DNA of 64,000 bases, from positions 372,001 through 436,000 of the forward strand of contig NZ_MTZV01000006.1 of the NCBI RefSeq assembly GCF_002362315.1, written 5' to 3'. The number at the start of each line of letters is the position of its first letter. Within the stretch, counting starts at the first letter, position 1. Positions 42,533 to 51,541 of the stretch are shown piece after piece. The notes beneath the pieces are model-generated. The model worked only from the letters and a program-made list of their open reading frames with translations, had not been told where the DNA came from and searched no databases. The stretch comes from Paraburkholderia acidicola. GTDB lineage: Bacteria; Pseudomonadota; Gammaproteobacteria; Burkholderiales; Burkholderiaceae. The position numbers were made by a program, and so were the translations under genes.

Positions 42533-43972
42533 ATGCATGTCGATGCACTGTTGCTGTCGAGGTTCCAGTTCGCGTGGGTCATCGCGCTGCACATTCTCCT
42601 GCCGGCGTTCACAGTCGGTCTTGCCTGCTTCATCGCGACGCTCGAGGTCCTCTGGTGGGCCACGAAGAAAGACGTCTATGGCCGGCTCTCCACGTTCTGG
42701 ATCAAGATCTTCGCCGTGTCCTTCGGCATGGGTGTGGTGTCGGGGATCGTGATGCCGTTCCAGTTCGGGACCAACTGGAGCCGCTTTTCTTCGGCAACGT
42801 CGAACGTGATCGGCGGGCTGATGACTTACGAGGTGCTGACCGCCTTTTTCCTCGAGTCGGCGTTTCTCGGTGTGCTGCTGTTCGGGCGCAAGCGGGTGCC
42901 GCAGTGGGCGCATGCGCTGTCGGCGGTATTCGTCGCGCTTGGCACGCTCATGTCGTCGTTCTGGATACTCGCGGTCAATAGCTGGATGCAGACGCCGGTC
43001 GGCTACACGATCGCCGATGGCCGCTTTTATCCAGCAAGCATGCTGTCGATCATCTTCAATCCCTCGTTTCCTTACCGGCTCGCGCATACGGTCACCGCAT
43101 TCGTCGTGACGACGGCGTTCGTTATCCTCGGTACCGGTGCGTACTATCTGCTCAACGGGCGCGCTCGCGAAGAGGCGCAGGTGATGGTGCGCATGTCGCT
43201 GTTCTTCCTGACGATCATGGTGCCGGTGCAGATGGTGATCGGCGACGCACACGGTCTGAACACGCTCAAGTATCAACCGCTCAAGGTCGCGGCGATGGAA
43301 GGGCTGTGGGAAACCGGTACACGGGTGCCCGCCAATCTCTTTTCGATTCCCGACGACGAGGCTGAAACCAATCATTTCGAAATCTCGGTGCCGGTACTCG
43401 GCAGTCTCTATCTGACTCACGATCCAAACGGGCTCGTGCACGGCATCAAGGACTGGCCGAAGCGCGACCGGCCCGTGGTGCCGCTCGTGTTTTTCGCCTT
43501 TCACATCATGGTCGGTGTCGCGCTACTGATGCTGTTGATCATCGTCTGGGGGCTCGTGCTGTGGCGCGGCCGCCGGCTCTACGACAATCGCAAGTGGCTG
43601 CGCGTCTGCCTGTGCGCGATGCCGGTCGGCTTCATCGCCGTGCTGGCCGGCTGGACCACCACGGAGACCGGGCGGCAGCCGTGGACGGTCTACGGTCTGA
43701 TGCGCACCGCCGATTCCGTCACGCCGTCGCTGACAACGTTCGACGTCGGGTTGTCGCTGGCGATGTACGTCGTCAGCTATGTGGTGATCTTCGGTTCGGG
43801 CTTCGTGCTGCTGCGCCGGCTGGTTCGCGTCGGGCCGGCGGAAGCCGTGCAGGCCGTTGCCGCCAGCGGACCGGGGGGACCTGGTGGACGGGCGGCGCGG
43901 CCGTTGTCCGCGGTGGGCTCGGCTCACAACCCCGGCACCAACCCAGACAACGGAGGCAATCATGGCGCTTGA
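42533..43972 (+). CDS. cydA: Cytochrome bd-type ubiquinol oxidase subunit I (CIO type)
   Basis: This 479-residue inner-membrane protein is the haem-bearing, quinol-oxidising subunit of a bd oxidase. It begins HVDALLLSRFQFAWVIALHILLPAFTVG, with the early His ligand, and has the quinol-site GRQPW near residues 380-384. The periplasmic Q loop is short, as in cyanide-insensitive (CioA) oxidases rather than E. coli CydA. The last 35 or so residues are Gly/Pro/Asn-rich and polar. GGAG precedes 42533. It overlaps cydB by 11 bp. Confidence 0.93.
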   Translation: MHVDALLLSRFQFAWVIALHILLPAFTVGLACFIATLEVLWWATKKDVYGRLSTFWIKIFAVSFGMGVVSGIVMPFQFGTNWSRFSSATSNVIGGLMTYEVLTAFFLESAFLGVLLFGRKRVPQWAHALSAVFVALGTLMSSFWILAVNSWMQTPVGYTIADGRFYPASMLSIIFNPSFPYRLAHTVTAFVVTTAFVILGTGAYYLLNGRAREEAQVMVRMSLFFLTIMVPVQMVIGDAHGLNTLKYQPLKVAAMEGLWETGTRVPANLFSIPDDEAETNHFEISVPVLGSLYLTHDPNGLVHGIKDWPKRDRPVVPLVFFAFHIMVGVALLMLLIIVWGLVLWRGRRLYDNRKWLRVCLCAMPVGFIAVLAGWTTTETGRQPWTVYGLMRTADSVTPSLTTFDVGLSLAMYVVSYVVIFGSGFVLLRRLVRVGPAEAVQAVAASGPGGPGGRAARPLSAVGSAHNPGTNPDNGGNHGA

Positions 43973-44966
43973 CCTCGTCCCTGTCTGGGCCGGCCTGCTC
44001 GCGCTTGCCGTGCTGATGTACGTGCTGCTCGATGGTTTCGACCTCGGCGTCGGCATCATCTTTCTGCAGCGCACCGACGATCGCGAGCGCGACCTCATGA
44101 TCAGTTCGGTCGCCCCTGTGTGGGACTTCAACGAGACGTGGCTCGTGTTCGGCGGCACCGCGCTGATGGGGGTATTTCCGGTGGCCTTCGCGGTGATCAT
44201 CCCCGCGGTCTATTTCCCGATCCTGCTGATGCTGCTGGGCCTGCTGTTTCGCGGCGTCGCGTTCGAGTTTCGCGAGGTAGTCGGCGCGCGCAAGCAGCTA
44301 TGGAACCGCGCCTTCTTCGGCGGTTCGCTGCTCGCCACCTTTGCGCAGGGCATCGTGCTCGGCACGTTTATCCACGGTTTTCCGGTCAAGGACGGGCAGT
44401 TTGTCGGGACGAGCTGGGACTGGTTTGCGCCGTTTCCGCTCATGACCGGCGTCGGGCTGGTATTCGGCTACACGCTGCAGGGTTCGACATGGCTCGTGAT
44501 GAAAACCGAGGGCGAACTGCAGCGCTGGGCCCGTATGATCGCGCGCCGCACGCTGGCGGGCGTGGTGCTGTTCATCGTGGCCGTGAGCATCTGGACGCCG
44601 CTGGTCGATCCGCGCATCGCGGCCCGCTGGTTCAGCCTGCCTAACCTGATTTTCTTCTCGCCGGTGCCGCTTCTGACCGCGGTGCTGGCCTGGCAACTGC
44701 TGCGCAGCCTGCAGCGCGACCACGAAGTCGTGCCGTTTCTATGCTCGATCGGCCTGTTTCTGCTGGCGTTCAGCGGTCTGATCATCAGTCTCTGGCCGTA
44801 TGTCGCGCCGCCCACTCTGACGCTCCATGCAGCCGCTGCCTCACCACTGTCACATGAATTTCTCATGATCGGGACGGCCTTTATCCTGCCTGTGCTGTTG
44901 ATGTACGTGTTCTGGTCTTACTGGGTCTTTCGCGGCAAGGTCAGGCACGATACCGGCTACCACTGA
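43962..44966 (+). CDS. cydB: Cytochrome bd-type ubiquinol oxidase subunit II (CIO type)
   Basis: This 334-residue polytopic protein is subunit II, needed for haem assembly. It starts LVPVWAGLLALAVLMYVLLDGFDLGVG and has PVWDFNETWLVFGGTALMGVFPVAF and RGVAFEFRE blocks, all typical of CydB/CioB. A GGAGG lies just before the start at 43962, inside the end of cydA. No small cydX-type frame or cydDC genes follow. Confidence 0.94.
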   Translation: MALDLVPVWAGLLALAVLMYVLLDGFDLGVGIIFLQRTDDRERDLMISSVAPVWDFNETWLVFGGTALMGVFPVAFAVIIPAVYFPILLMLLGLLFRGVAFEFREVVGARKQLWNRAFFGGSLLATFAQGIVLGTFIHGFPVKDGQFVGTSWDWFAPFPLMTGVGLVFGYTLQGSTWLVMKTEGELQRWARMIARRTLAGVVLFIVAVSIWTPLVDPRIAARWFSLPNLIFFSPVPLLTAVLAWQLLRSLQRDHEVVPFLCSIGLFLLAFSGLIISLWPYVAPPTLTLHAAAASPLSHEFLMIGTAFILPVLLMYVFWSYWVFRGKVRHDTGYH

Positions 44967-45029
44967 CCGGCGCCGTGTAGCCTGCGGTATTGCCGTTGTG
45001 CCTGACCAGGCTGTTCTCATGGACACCAC

Positions 45030-45791
45030 ATGACCGCTGATTCCGCACGCGACAAACCCACCTCCATCTCCTGCATCATCTGTGCATATAACGAAGCGCC
45101 GCGCATCGGCGCGGTACTGGCCGTAGCGTCTTCCCACTCCCTGCTGGGCGAAGTCATCGTCGTGGACGACGGCTCCACAGATGGCACCGCGGACGTCGTC
45201 AGGCAGTTTCCCTCAGTGCGTCTGATCGTCCGCGAGGCCAACGGCGGCAAGAGCGCTGCGGTGGCGACCGGCATCGCGGCCGCGCAGGGCGACCTGCTGA
45301 TGCTGCTCGATGCCGACCTGAAGGGCCTCACCGCCGATAACCTCACCAAGCTCGCCGCGCCCGTGCTGCGGGGCAGCGCGCAGGTCAGTCTCAGCTTGCG
45401 GCAGAACAGCCTGCCGATCTTTCGCCTGATCGGCCTCGATTTCGTCTCCGGCGAGCGGGTCGTCAGAAAGGCGTTGCTCGACGAGGTGCTCAAGGAAATC
45501 CACGGTTTGCCGCGCTTCGGGATCGAGGTGTTCATGAATCGCCGGATCATCGAGCGGCGCCTGCCGCTGGCCGTGACGCGTTGGCCTCATGTAACGCAGG
45601 CGCGCAAGACTGAAAAGCTCGGCTACTGGCGGGGTATGCGCGCTGAGTGGCGCATGATCGCCGATCTGCTGAAAGTGGTTTATCCGCTGGCGCTCGTCAC
45701 ACAGACCCTGCAGATGTCGCTGCTGCGCGTCGGTCACGCACGGGCATCGTTCGCGCTGTGGATGAGACGGGCGCGCAACAACCTGCGTTAA
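45030..45791 (+). CDS. Family 2 glycosyltransferase
   Basis: The 253-residue protein has a GT-A fold start (SISCIICAYNEAPRIGAVLAVA), the nucleotide-sugar site VVDDGSTDGTADVV, and a metal-binding DAD in LMLLDADLKGL. The C-terminal 70 residues carry a hydrophobic stretch that may associate with the membrane. Dolichol-phosphate-mannose-synthase-like transfer to a lipid carrier is plausible. It faces the flippase-like gene across a 42-bp gap. Confidence 0.87.
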   Translation: MTADSARDKPTSISCIICAYNEAPRIGAVLAVASSHSLLGEVIVVDDGSTDGTADVVRQFPSVRLIVREANGGKSAAVATGIAAAQGDLLMLLDADLKGLTADNLTKLAAPVLRGSAQVSLSLRQNSLPIFRLIGLDFVSGERVVRKALLDEVLKEIHGLPRFGIEVFMNRRIIERRLPLAVTRWPHVTQARKTEKLGYWRGMRAEWRMIADLLKVVYPLALVTQTLQMSLLRVGHARASFALWMRRARNNLR

Positions 45792-45833
45792 CCTGCGCTA
45801 GCCTGCGCGCGGTCTTTGATTCGCACCACGCGC

Positions 45834-46841
45834 CTATTGCGCCGTCATCCGCACGCACAAGCGCCGCGAAGCCAGCGCGATAAAACTGGCCGCGCCAAAC
45901 GCAAGCGGGCAAAGCAGCGTAGCGAAGCGCCACAAGATCAGCGCAGTAGCGATCGCAGCGCGCGGTACCCATTCGCCGAATGCCGCGGCCAGCCCGAGGT
46001 CGCCGCCACCGCCGCCCGCGGGAATGCCCGTCCACAACGCGGCATGCAGCACCAGTACCTGCACGGCGACGACGAACCCGGCCGGCAACCGGTAGCCGAG
46101 TTCGCGCAGGATGAACCAGAGCGCGCCATAGCGCAGCAGCCATTGCGTCGTAGTGAGCAGCAGGAGCGCGGCGACCTGCCAACGCGGGCCGGTCATCAGT
46201 TGCATCCATTGTCGGCGGACGTTGCCGAAGAACCCGCTCAGACGCGCGCGCCGCTCGCTGCGGCCACGAAAGCGGTGTACCGCAACCTCGAAGGCCGCGG
46301 CGATGCGGCGCCGGCTACGCCACACCACGCCTGCGATGAGCGCCACGCCGAGCAGGACCGCGGCGAGCACGGGCAGGCTGACGGCGGGCACCAGTTGCGC
46401 GAGCGGGCCGAGACCCGAGAGCAGGGCGATCGGCAAGGCCACGGCAAAGAACGTCATGTCGAGCGCCTGATCGGAGCCGACGATCGTGGTCGCCTGCGCC
46501 CACGAAGCGCCCGCACGCTGCAACAGCCCGATGTTGACGCCGTACCCGGCCGCACCGAAAGGCGAGACGAGGAAGGCCGAATCGGTGGCGAACGTGATCG
46601 CGAGCGTGCGCCTGAAGCGGATTCGCACACCGAGCGCGGTCTGCATCAGATGCAGCTTGCCCGCTTTGGCCACTGCGCTTGCGGCCGCGCTCGCAGCGAG
46701 CGCGGCGATCAGTTGCCAGGAGACGGTGCGTAGCCCGGCCAGGGCCGAGTGAAAACTCACGACGAACGGCGCACCGATCGCCAGACCGATACCGAGAATC
46801 GACAGCAGGATCGCCAAGCTGAGTGCGAGAGGTTTAGCCAA
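45834..46841 (-). CDS. Lysylphosphatidylglycerol synthase-like membrane protein (UPF0104)
   Basis: The 335-residue protein has eight or so transmembrane helices and the pattern of the LPG synthase transmembrane/flippase domain (SFHSALAGLRTVSWQLIAALAAS; PFGAAGYGVNIGLLQRAG; WTGIPAGGGGGDLGLAAAFGE). It lacks the soluble aminoacyltransferase domain of MprF. Members often accompany glycosyltransferases and may move lipids or glycolipids. The convergent GT2 neighbour fits that idea, although the two are not in one operon. Confidence 0.8.
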   Translation of the reverse strand: MAKPLALSLAILLSILGIGLAIGAPFVVSFHSALAGLRTVSWQLIAALAASAAASAVAKAGKLHLMQTALGVRIRFRRTLAITFATDSAFLVSPFGAAGYGVNIGLLQRAGASWAQATTIVGSDQALDMTFFAVALPIALLSGLGPLAQLVPAVSLPVLAAVLLGVALIAGVVWRSRRRIAAAFEVAVHRFRGRSERRARLSGFFGNVRRQWMQLMTGPRWQVAALLLLTTTQWLLRYGALWFILRELGYRLPAGFVVAVQVLVLHAALWTGIPAGGGGGDLGLAAAFGEWVPRAAIATALILWRFATLLCPLAFGAASFIALASRRLCVRMTAQ

Positions 46842-46878
46842 GGCTGATGTTCCGATGGTCGGTGTGGAGTGTCTGCGT

Positions 46879-48351
46879 TCAGCTTTGCTGTCGGCGCATC
46901 AACGCGCGCGCCGCTACGGCCGCCTGCGGCCGGCCCATGTCGGCGGCCACGAAATGCGCGATCTGCCGATCGGTGAGGCCCACCGTGACGTAGTCGTTAG
47001 GGGCCTTGCTGGTCGGGCCATCCGATGCCGAGTGATATTCGATGCGAAGCTGCGTCGCCGTGACGACGAGCCGCAGGTAGCCGTAGTTGGTGTCGTCGTA
47101 ATTCTCGAGCACGACGAGATCGGTCGTTGCGGACTTCGCCTGCAGCACCTGCGGCGCGCGAATCGCAGCCGCACCGCGCGCCGCGAGCTTGATCAGACCA
47201 TGTCCGCCGTTGCCGCAGATGATGTACGGAATCTGCGTACCGTCGGCGTTACGCGTGCGCGTGAAGCGCTGGTAGTTGTGCGCGTGGCCGGACAGGAACG
47301 CATGCGGCCATACGCCGTTGGCGCTGCACACCTGGTCGATCTGCGCCAGCATCGCGGAACTCGAACCATGACCGCCCGCGCAATACGGCGGATGATGATC
47401 GGCGATCAGCAATGCGCCAGTAAATTTCTCGGCCTTCACGCGCTTTAACGCGGCGTCGAGAAACGCGAGCTGGCTATCGCCGATGTGCGGATCCGAAATC
47501 ACGCCGGGGTCTTCGAGCGTATTGCTATAGATCACCAGCACGCGCACGAACGGTGCTTCGAACGTGAAGAACACACCGGGCTGGATCTGCGCGGTGCGCG
47601 ACAGTCCGCCGGCTTCGGGCGTCACGGTGAAAGTCTGCGCGCAGAAGTTGCGCAGGTATGCCGCGAGACTGGTGGCGTGCGCCTCGGGCGACACCATGCC
47701 GTCGTGGTTGCCCGCGCAGGCGAGGATCGGCGCCGGATAGTCGCGATACGGTTCGTAAAACTGGTCGTAGTAGTACTTGCCTTCGCCAAAGCTATAGACG
47801 ACGTCGCCAAGCATCAACGCGAACTGCGGGACTTCGGCGGGATTGGACTCGTTGAAGTCGGCGGTCAGCTTATCGGCGACTTCGTTCTGGGTTGCCGGGC
47901 CTGTGGTATTGCCGCAATCGCCGAGCGCATGAAACACGAGCTGGCCGCCGGCCGTGATCCTGTCGATTGCCGCGGTGTTGCCGCCCAGCACGCTCGCCAG
48001 CGACAACTGCGGCTCAACGCCGCCGCGTGGTGCGGGGAACGGCAGCGGAAACAGCTTGTGCTCGGCGTTGAGTTTGTCGATTTCCTTGTACGCCGCATCG
48101 TCCGATGGATGGACGACGCGGAACACGGTGGGGTCGGCGGTCGGTTGGGGTTGGGCAAATACCGGCTTGTCGAGTACCCGTGCAGTGGGGGTGGCCGTGG
48201 CGGCGTGATCGACGGGTCGCACAGCTGCCGGTGCCTTTTTGCGGGCGGCGGCTTTGGTGCTGGAAGCGGGTTTTTTACGGTCTACTTTCTTGTCGCTTTC
48301 TTTCGGCTTGACCTTCGGGTTCCGCGGTTTCGATTCGGACTTTGCCGGCAT
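46879..48351 (-). CDS. Calcineurin-like metallophosphoesterase with lysine-rich N-terminus
   Basis: This 490-residue protein has the metallophosphoesterase metal-binding blocks in order: a GDC-type start (HALGDCGNT), MLGDVVY, CAGNHDG, a later ADHHPPYCAG, and GHAHNYQR. These bind two metal ions in purple acid phosphatase-like enzymes. The first 50 residues are a disordered Lys/Ala/Pro/Ser tail resembling histone H1-like tails. No signal peptide is visible. Substrate is unknown. Confidence 0.85.
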   Translation of the reverse strand: MPAKSESKPRNPKVKPKESDKKVDRKKPASSTKAAARKKAPAAVRPVDHAATATPTARVLDKPVFAQPQPTADPTVFRVVHPSDDAAYKEIDKLNAEHKLFPLPFPAPRGGVEPQLSLASVLGGNTAAIDRITAGGQLVFHALGDCGNTTGPATQNEVADKLTADFNESNPAEVPQFALMLGDVVYSFGEGKYYYDQFYEPYRDYPAPILACAGNHDGMVSPEAHATSLAAYLRNFCAQTFTVTPEAGGLSRTAQIQPGVFFTFEAPFVRVLVIYSNTLEDPGVISDPHIGDSQLAFLDAALKRVKAEKFTGALLIADHHPPYCAGGHGSSSAMLAQIDQVCSANGVWPHAFLSGHAHNYQRFTRTRNADGTQIPYIICGNGGHGLIKLAARGAAAIRAPQVLQAKSATTDLVVLENYDDTNYGYLRLVVTATQLRIEYHSASDGPTSKAPNDYVTVGLTDRQIAHFVAADMGRPQAAVAARALMRRQQS

Positions 48352-48535
48352 CAGCGTCTCCTTGGGGAATCAATCGGGCAGCGGGCCAACCCGCACCCTG
48401 TCGTCATGGTTTCTTCGCAATTTCTTCGCAATCGACGAACGTTACGACAATCGCGTGGCGAAAAAGTGTCGCTGCAACCGAGGGTGCCTGCTAATCGATG
48501 CGACTTATGCGCAATGAAGGCGGCACGACAGGGCG

Positions 48536-49939
48536 TTACCTTTCCTCGTGTAAACGAGGCCGCGTCAGGTTTCTTGCAAGCTGGTCCGCATGCTGTCGCA
48601 GTTCGGGCACCGCAATCGCTTCCCAATACCGCGCCTTCAACATCGGGCCGATATAGAACAGACCCGGAATGGCTTCGTCGTGCGCACCGATTACCTGATA
48701 GTCACCGTCGACGAGCAAGCCGAGTTTCAGTCGATCCTGCTGTATCAAGCCCGTTTCTCGAAGCTGGGTGACGAGCGGCAAGGAGAGGGCGGACAGATCG
48801 TAGTTCGGCCCGGTGCAGTTGACGATTGCGCCGATGTCGAGACTCTTCGTGTCGGTGTGATGCCGCTCCTTGATCTGGACACGCAGATTCGTGCCATGCA
48901 GATCGAGTCCGGCGACTTGCCCCGCGATACGCTCCACCTGTCCCGATTCAAGCAGCCTCTCGAGGCGACGGGTCGCCACAGGCGCCAGTCGATGCCGATG
49001 AATATCCCAGTACGCCGCGATACCCCGCAACGAACGGCGCTGTTCGGATTCCGGCAGCCCCTGCCACAGACGCGCGGCATGCGGCCGAAGCTCATTGATG
49101 ACATCGCGCCAGTTGCCTCCGTCGGCTTCCCTTCGCGCCGACTCCCGCCGCAGCGCTCGCGTGTAGGCGCGGATCGTGGGCGGCAGTCCGGCGAGATACG
49201 CCGGATAGTCCGAGGTGCAGGGAGGAGAGGGATTGAAGCGATGACCGTGTGGCAACAGGCCACGGCGCGATAGCAAAACGACCTTGCGGGTGGCGTTGCA
49301 GCTTGTCAGTCTGAATAGCGCATCGATGGCCGTGTGCCCGGTTCCCAGTATCACCACAGGCCTGGCGGGATCGAGGCTATCGAGCCTGGTGAAGTCCCAT
49401 GGGTCGACGATGTGTCGATAGAGTGCTTCGGGTACGGCGGCCGGTGGTCGTGGTGGAAAGTGTCCCAACGCCAGGACGACTTGCGTCGCTTTTAACGACG
49501 ATCCGCTTGCGAGTGCGACGCGAAACGTGTTGTCGGAAGCATCGGGAGCGACTGCGATCGCCTCGTCCGTGATTTTCTCGAGGATGCCAGGATGCTGCGT
49601 TTCGGCGCTTTCTAGCGTGCTCTGCAGGTACTCGCCATACAATCGGCGGGAAATAAACGATCCGGCATTGAGCGCAGGATCGATATGCTGGCACCAGGAC
49701 ACGAAGTGATCGGGTTCATCGACGAGCGCGCTCATATTGCCGGCTGGCACATTCAGCAGGTGGTTGTCGTCGCGCGAACGATACGCAAGGCCGCGTGCGT
49801 GGACGGGAGCCTGTTCGATGAGCACGACACGCAGATCGTGCGATTGACGGGTGCGAAGAATATTGACCGCGGTCAGTGTGCCGCTGAACCCAGCCCCGAT
49901 GATTGCGATCGTGCGTTTTTCTGAAGACGTGCGGTGCAT
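48536..49939 (-). CDS. FAD/NAD(P)-binding oxidoreductase
   Basis: This 467-residue protein opens with the dinucleotide motif IAIIGAGFSGTLTAVNIL and contains RDDNHLLNVPAGNMSALVD, and the second Rossmann motif VVILGTGHTAIDALFRL. The pattern is that of the NAD_binding_9 FAD/NAD(P) family (HdrA/YdhS-like), whose members oxidise undefined substrates. An in-frame start at 49981 is possible; 49939 places the FAD motif close to the N-terminus. It diverges from the hydrolase gene. Confidence 0.82.
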   Translation of the reverse strand: MHRTSSEKRTIAIIGAGFSGTLTAVNILRTRQSHDLRVVLIEQAPVHARGLAYRSRDDNHLLNVPAGNMSALVDEPDHFVSWCQHIDPALNAGSFISRRLYGEYLQSTLESAETQHPGILEKITDEAIAVAPDASDNTFRVALASGSSLKATQVVLALGHFPPRPPAAVPEALYRHIVDPWDFTRLDSLDPARPVVILGTGHTAIDALFRLTSCNATRKVVLLSRRGLLPHGHRFNPSPPCTSDYPAYLAGLPPTIRAYTRALRRESARREADGGNWRDVINELRPHAARLWQGLPESEQRRSLRGIAAYWDIHRHRLAPVATRRLERLLESGQVERIAGQVAGLDLHGTNLRVQIKERHHTDTKSLDIGAIVNCTGPNYDLSALSLPLVTQLRETGLIQQDRLKLGLLVDGDYQVIGAHDEAIPGLFYIGPMLKARYWEAIAVPELRQHADQLARNLTRPRLHEER

Positions 49940-50047
49940 GGGTAGAAGGTTCGAGGGCGATAGCCGGATTTTGCACATCATACGGTGCCGATATTACGGC
50001 TGCGAAAAGGACACGACATACGCCACAGAGGCGTCAGGAGATGTCAC

Positions 50048-50872
50048 ATGAGTGAGAACCTGCTTGAGGATGTCTACGTCGAGACCGTACTTGGACGCAT
50101 CCGTCTGCGTGTCGGCGGCGACGGGCCTGCGATTCTTTTCTGGCCCAGCCTGCTCATGGACGGCAGCATGTGGCTCGACATCGCGCGACGCTTGCAACCT
50201 CATTACAAGGTCGTGCTGATCGATCCGCCCGGTCACGGTGCAAGTTCGCCACTCAAAAGCGGTTTCGATTTCGCGTCATGCGCGATCTGCCTGCGAGAAA
50301 TCGTCGATGCGCTGCAACTGGCCCGCGTGCATTACGTCGGCAATTCGTGGGGGGCAATGATCGGTGGGACTTTTGCCGCGCTGTATCCGGATCGTGTGGG
50401 CAAGCTCGTGCTGATGAACGGCACCGCTTCGCCGTGCGGCGCCTGGCAGCGCATCGAATACAGCCTGTTGATTCGCATGGGCCTGCTATTGGGCGGCATT
50501 CGCGGTCCGCTACGCGGAAGTGCCGAGAAGGCGTTTCTTGGGCCGACGACCCGGGCGACTCGCCCGGCGGTGGTGACGGCGGTGCGCGAGGCGCTGTCGC
50601 GGGTCGATTTCCGCTCGGTAAGGTGGGCCGTGGAGAGTGTCGTGCCCCGCCGGCCTGATCAACGGATGGTGTATACGGCCGTGCGGGCGCCGGTACTTGT
50701 CGTTGCCGGCGAGGAAGACGCGACCTTTCCCATCGATGAAACGCGCATGGCGGCGAACGCTATTCCTGGTGCGTCGTTTGTTGTGTTGAAAGGCGTTGCG
50801 CATCTGGCGGGCTTTGAGAGTCCGGGTGAAGTGAGTGAACTGATCGATGGATTCATTCGAGCGAATGGATGA
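50048..50872 (+). CDS. Alpha/beta fold hydrolase
   Basis: The 274-residue protein is a typical alpha/beta hydrolase: an oxyanion-region LFWPSLLMDGSMW, the DPPGHGASS turn, a nucleophile motif GNSWGA, and a C-terminal catalytic His in GVAHLAGFE. The Asp is probably in VVAGEEDATFPI. No signal peptide. AGGAG precedes the start at 50048. Substrate is not assignable. Confidence 0.85.
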   Translation: MSENLLEDVYVETVLGRIRLRVGGDGPAILFWPSLLMDGSMWLDIARRLQPHYKVVLIDPPGHGASSPLKSGFDFASCAICLREIVDALQLARVHYVGNSWGAMIGGTFAALYPDRVGKLVLMNGTASPCGAWQRIEYSLLIRMGLLLGGIRGPLRGSAEKAFLGPTTRATRPAVVTAVREALSRVDFRSVRWAVESVVPRRPDQRMVYTAVRAPVLVVAGEEDATFPIDETRMAANAIPGASFVVLKGVAHLAGFESPGEVSELIDGFIRANG

Positions 50873-50926
50873 ATCAAATGCGGTGGATATTAGGAACGCT
50901 TGATATCAATGAACTCAAAATTTGGG

Positions 50927-51541
50927 CTATTGGCTCGCACACAGATTCATTGAATGGAGCGCTATCGTTCCCGGCAGGTTCTCGCTGGGAATAAGGCTGA
51001 AGGCGCGCCAATCCGCTTCATTCACGTAGACTACTCCATCCTTACAAAGCATCTGTGCCTGCCTTGGTTGCTTTTTGCACTGTGCAGTACCGATCAGACA
51101 CCGCTGCCATTGAGGAATCGTTCGCATCGGTTCGACTGGACCAGAATCACTGTCGGTATAGCCTCGTACGGCCCGCGTTGCGATGGTCATATGTAGAAAC
51201 GCAAGATTGGGTTTGACCGGCCGTGCCGCTTCCGCTTCATCGTAGTGTCCGTGCAGTTTCCAAACGTAAAGCCCGCCCGCCGGAAGCAACATGAGCAAGC
51301 ACAATACGGTGCTGACAACTAACACCGTTCCGGCCGTAACACGACGCTTTCGGGTTGCGAGGTGGCCAGCCAGGACGAACCCAAAGGCGCCGCCGACTGT
51401 GGCAAGAAAAAATATTCCAAATGCCCGGTTCTCGCATTCGTACCCACATCTCGGAGAAAATGCGAGGAATAATCCGGAGGCTAGCCAGCCCGCGGCCAGC
51501 CCAACGGCGGCAAAGAAAACGAGTGCCAGAAATCTTTTCAC
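50927..51541 (-). CDS. Three-pass membrane protein, candidate immunity to the Tae4-like amidase
   Basis: I do not recognise the family of this 204-residue protein. Three hydrophobic helices lie near residues 3-29, 41-62 and 70-96, followed by a soluble C-terminal region of about 105 residues with several Cys (CLIGTAQC). With three helices that region could face the periplasm. Its GTG start overlaps the amidase stop (GTGA), the coupling typical of effector-immunity pairs. Canonical Tai4 immunity proteins are small soluble periplasmic proteins, so this would be an unusual partner. Immunity function is inference from position. Confidence 0.65.
   Translation of the reverse strand: MKRFLALVFFAAVGLAAGWLASGLFLAFSPRCGYECENRAFGIFFLATVGGAFGFVLAGHLATRKRRVTAGTVLVVSTVLCLLMLLPAGGLYVWKLHGHYDEAEAARPVKPNLAFLHMTIATRAVRGYTDSDSGPVEPMRTIPQWQRCLIGTAQCKKQPRQAQMLCKDGVVYVNEADWRAFSLIPSENLPGTIALHSMNLCASQ

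Noticed and set aside
42179..43504. 441-codon minus-strand frame opposite cydA
   Set aside because: His/Arg-rich sequence typical of an antisense shadow; cydA is unambiguous.
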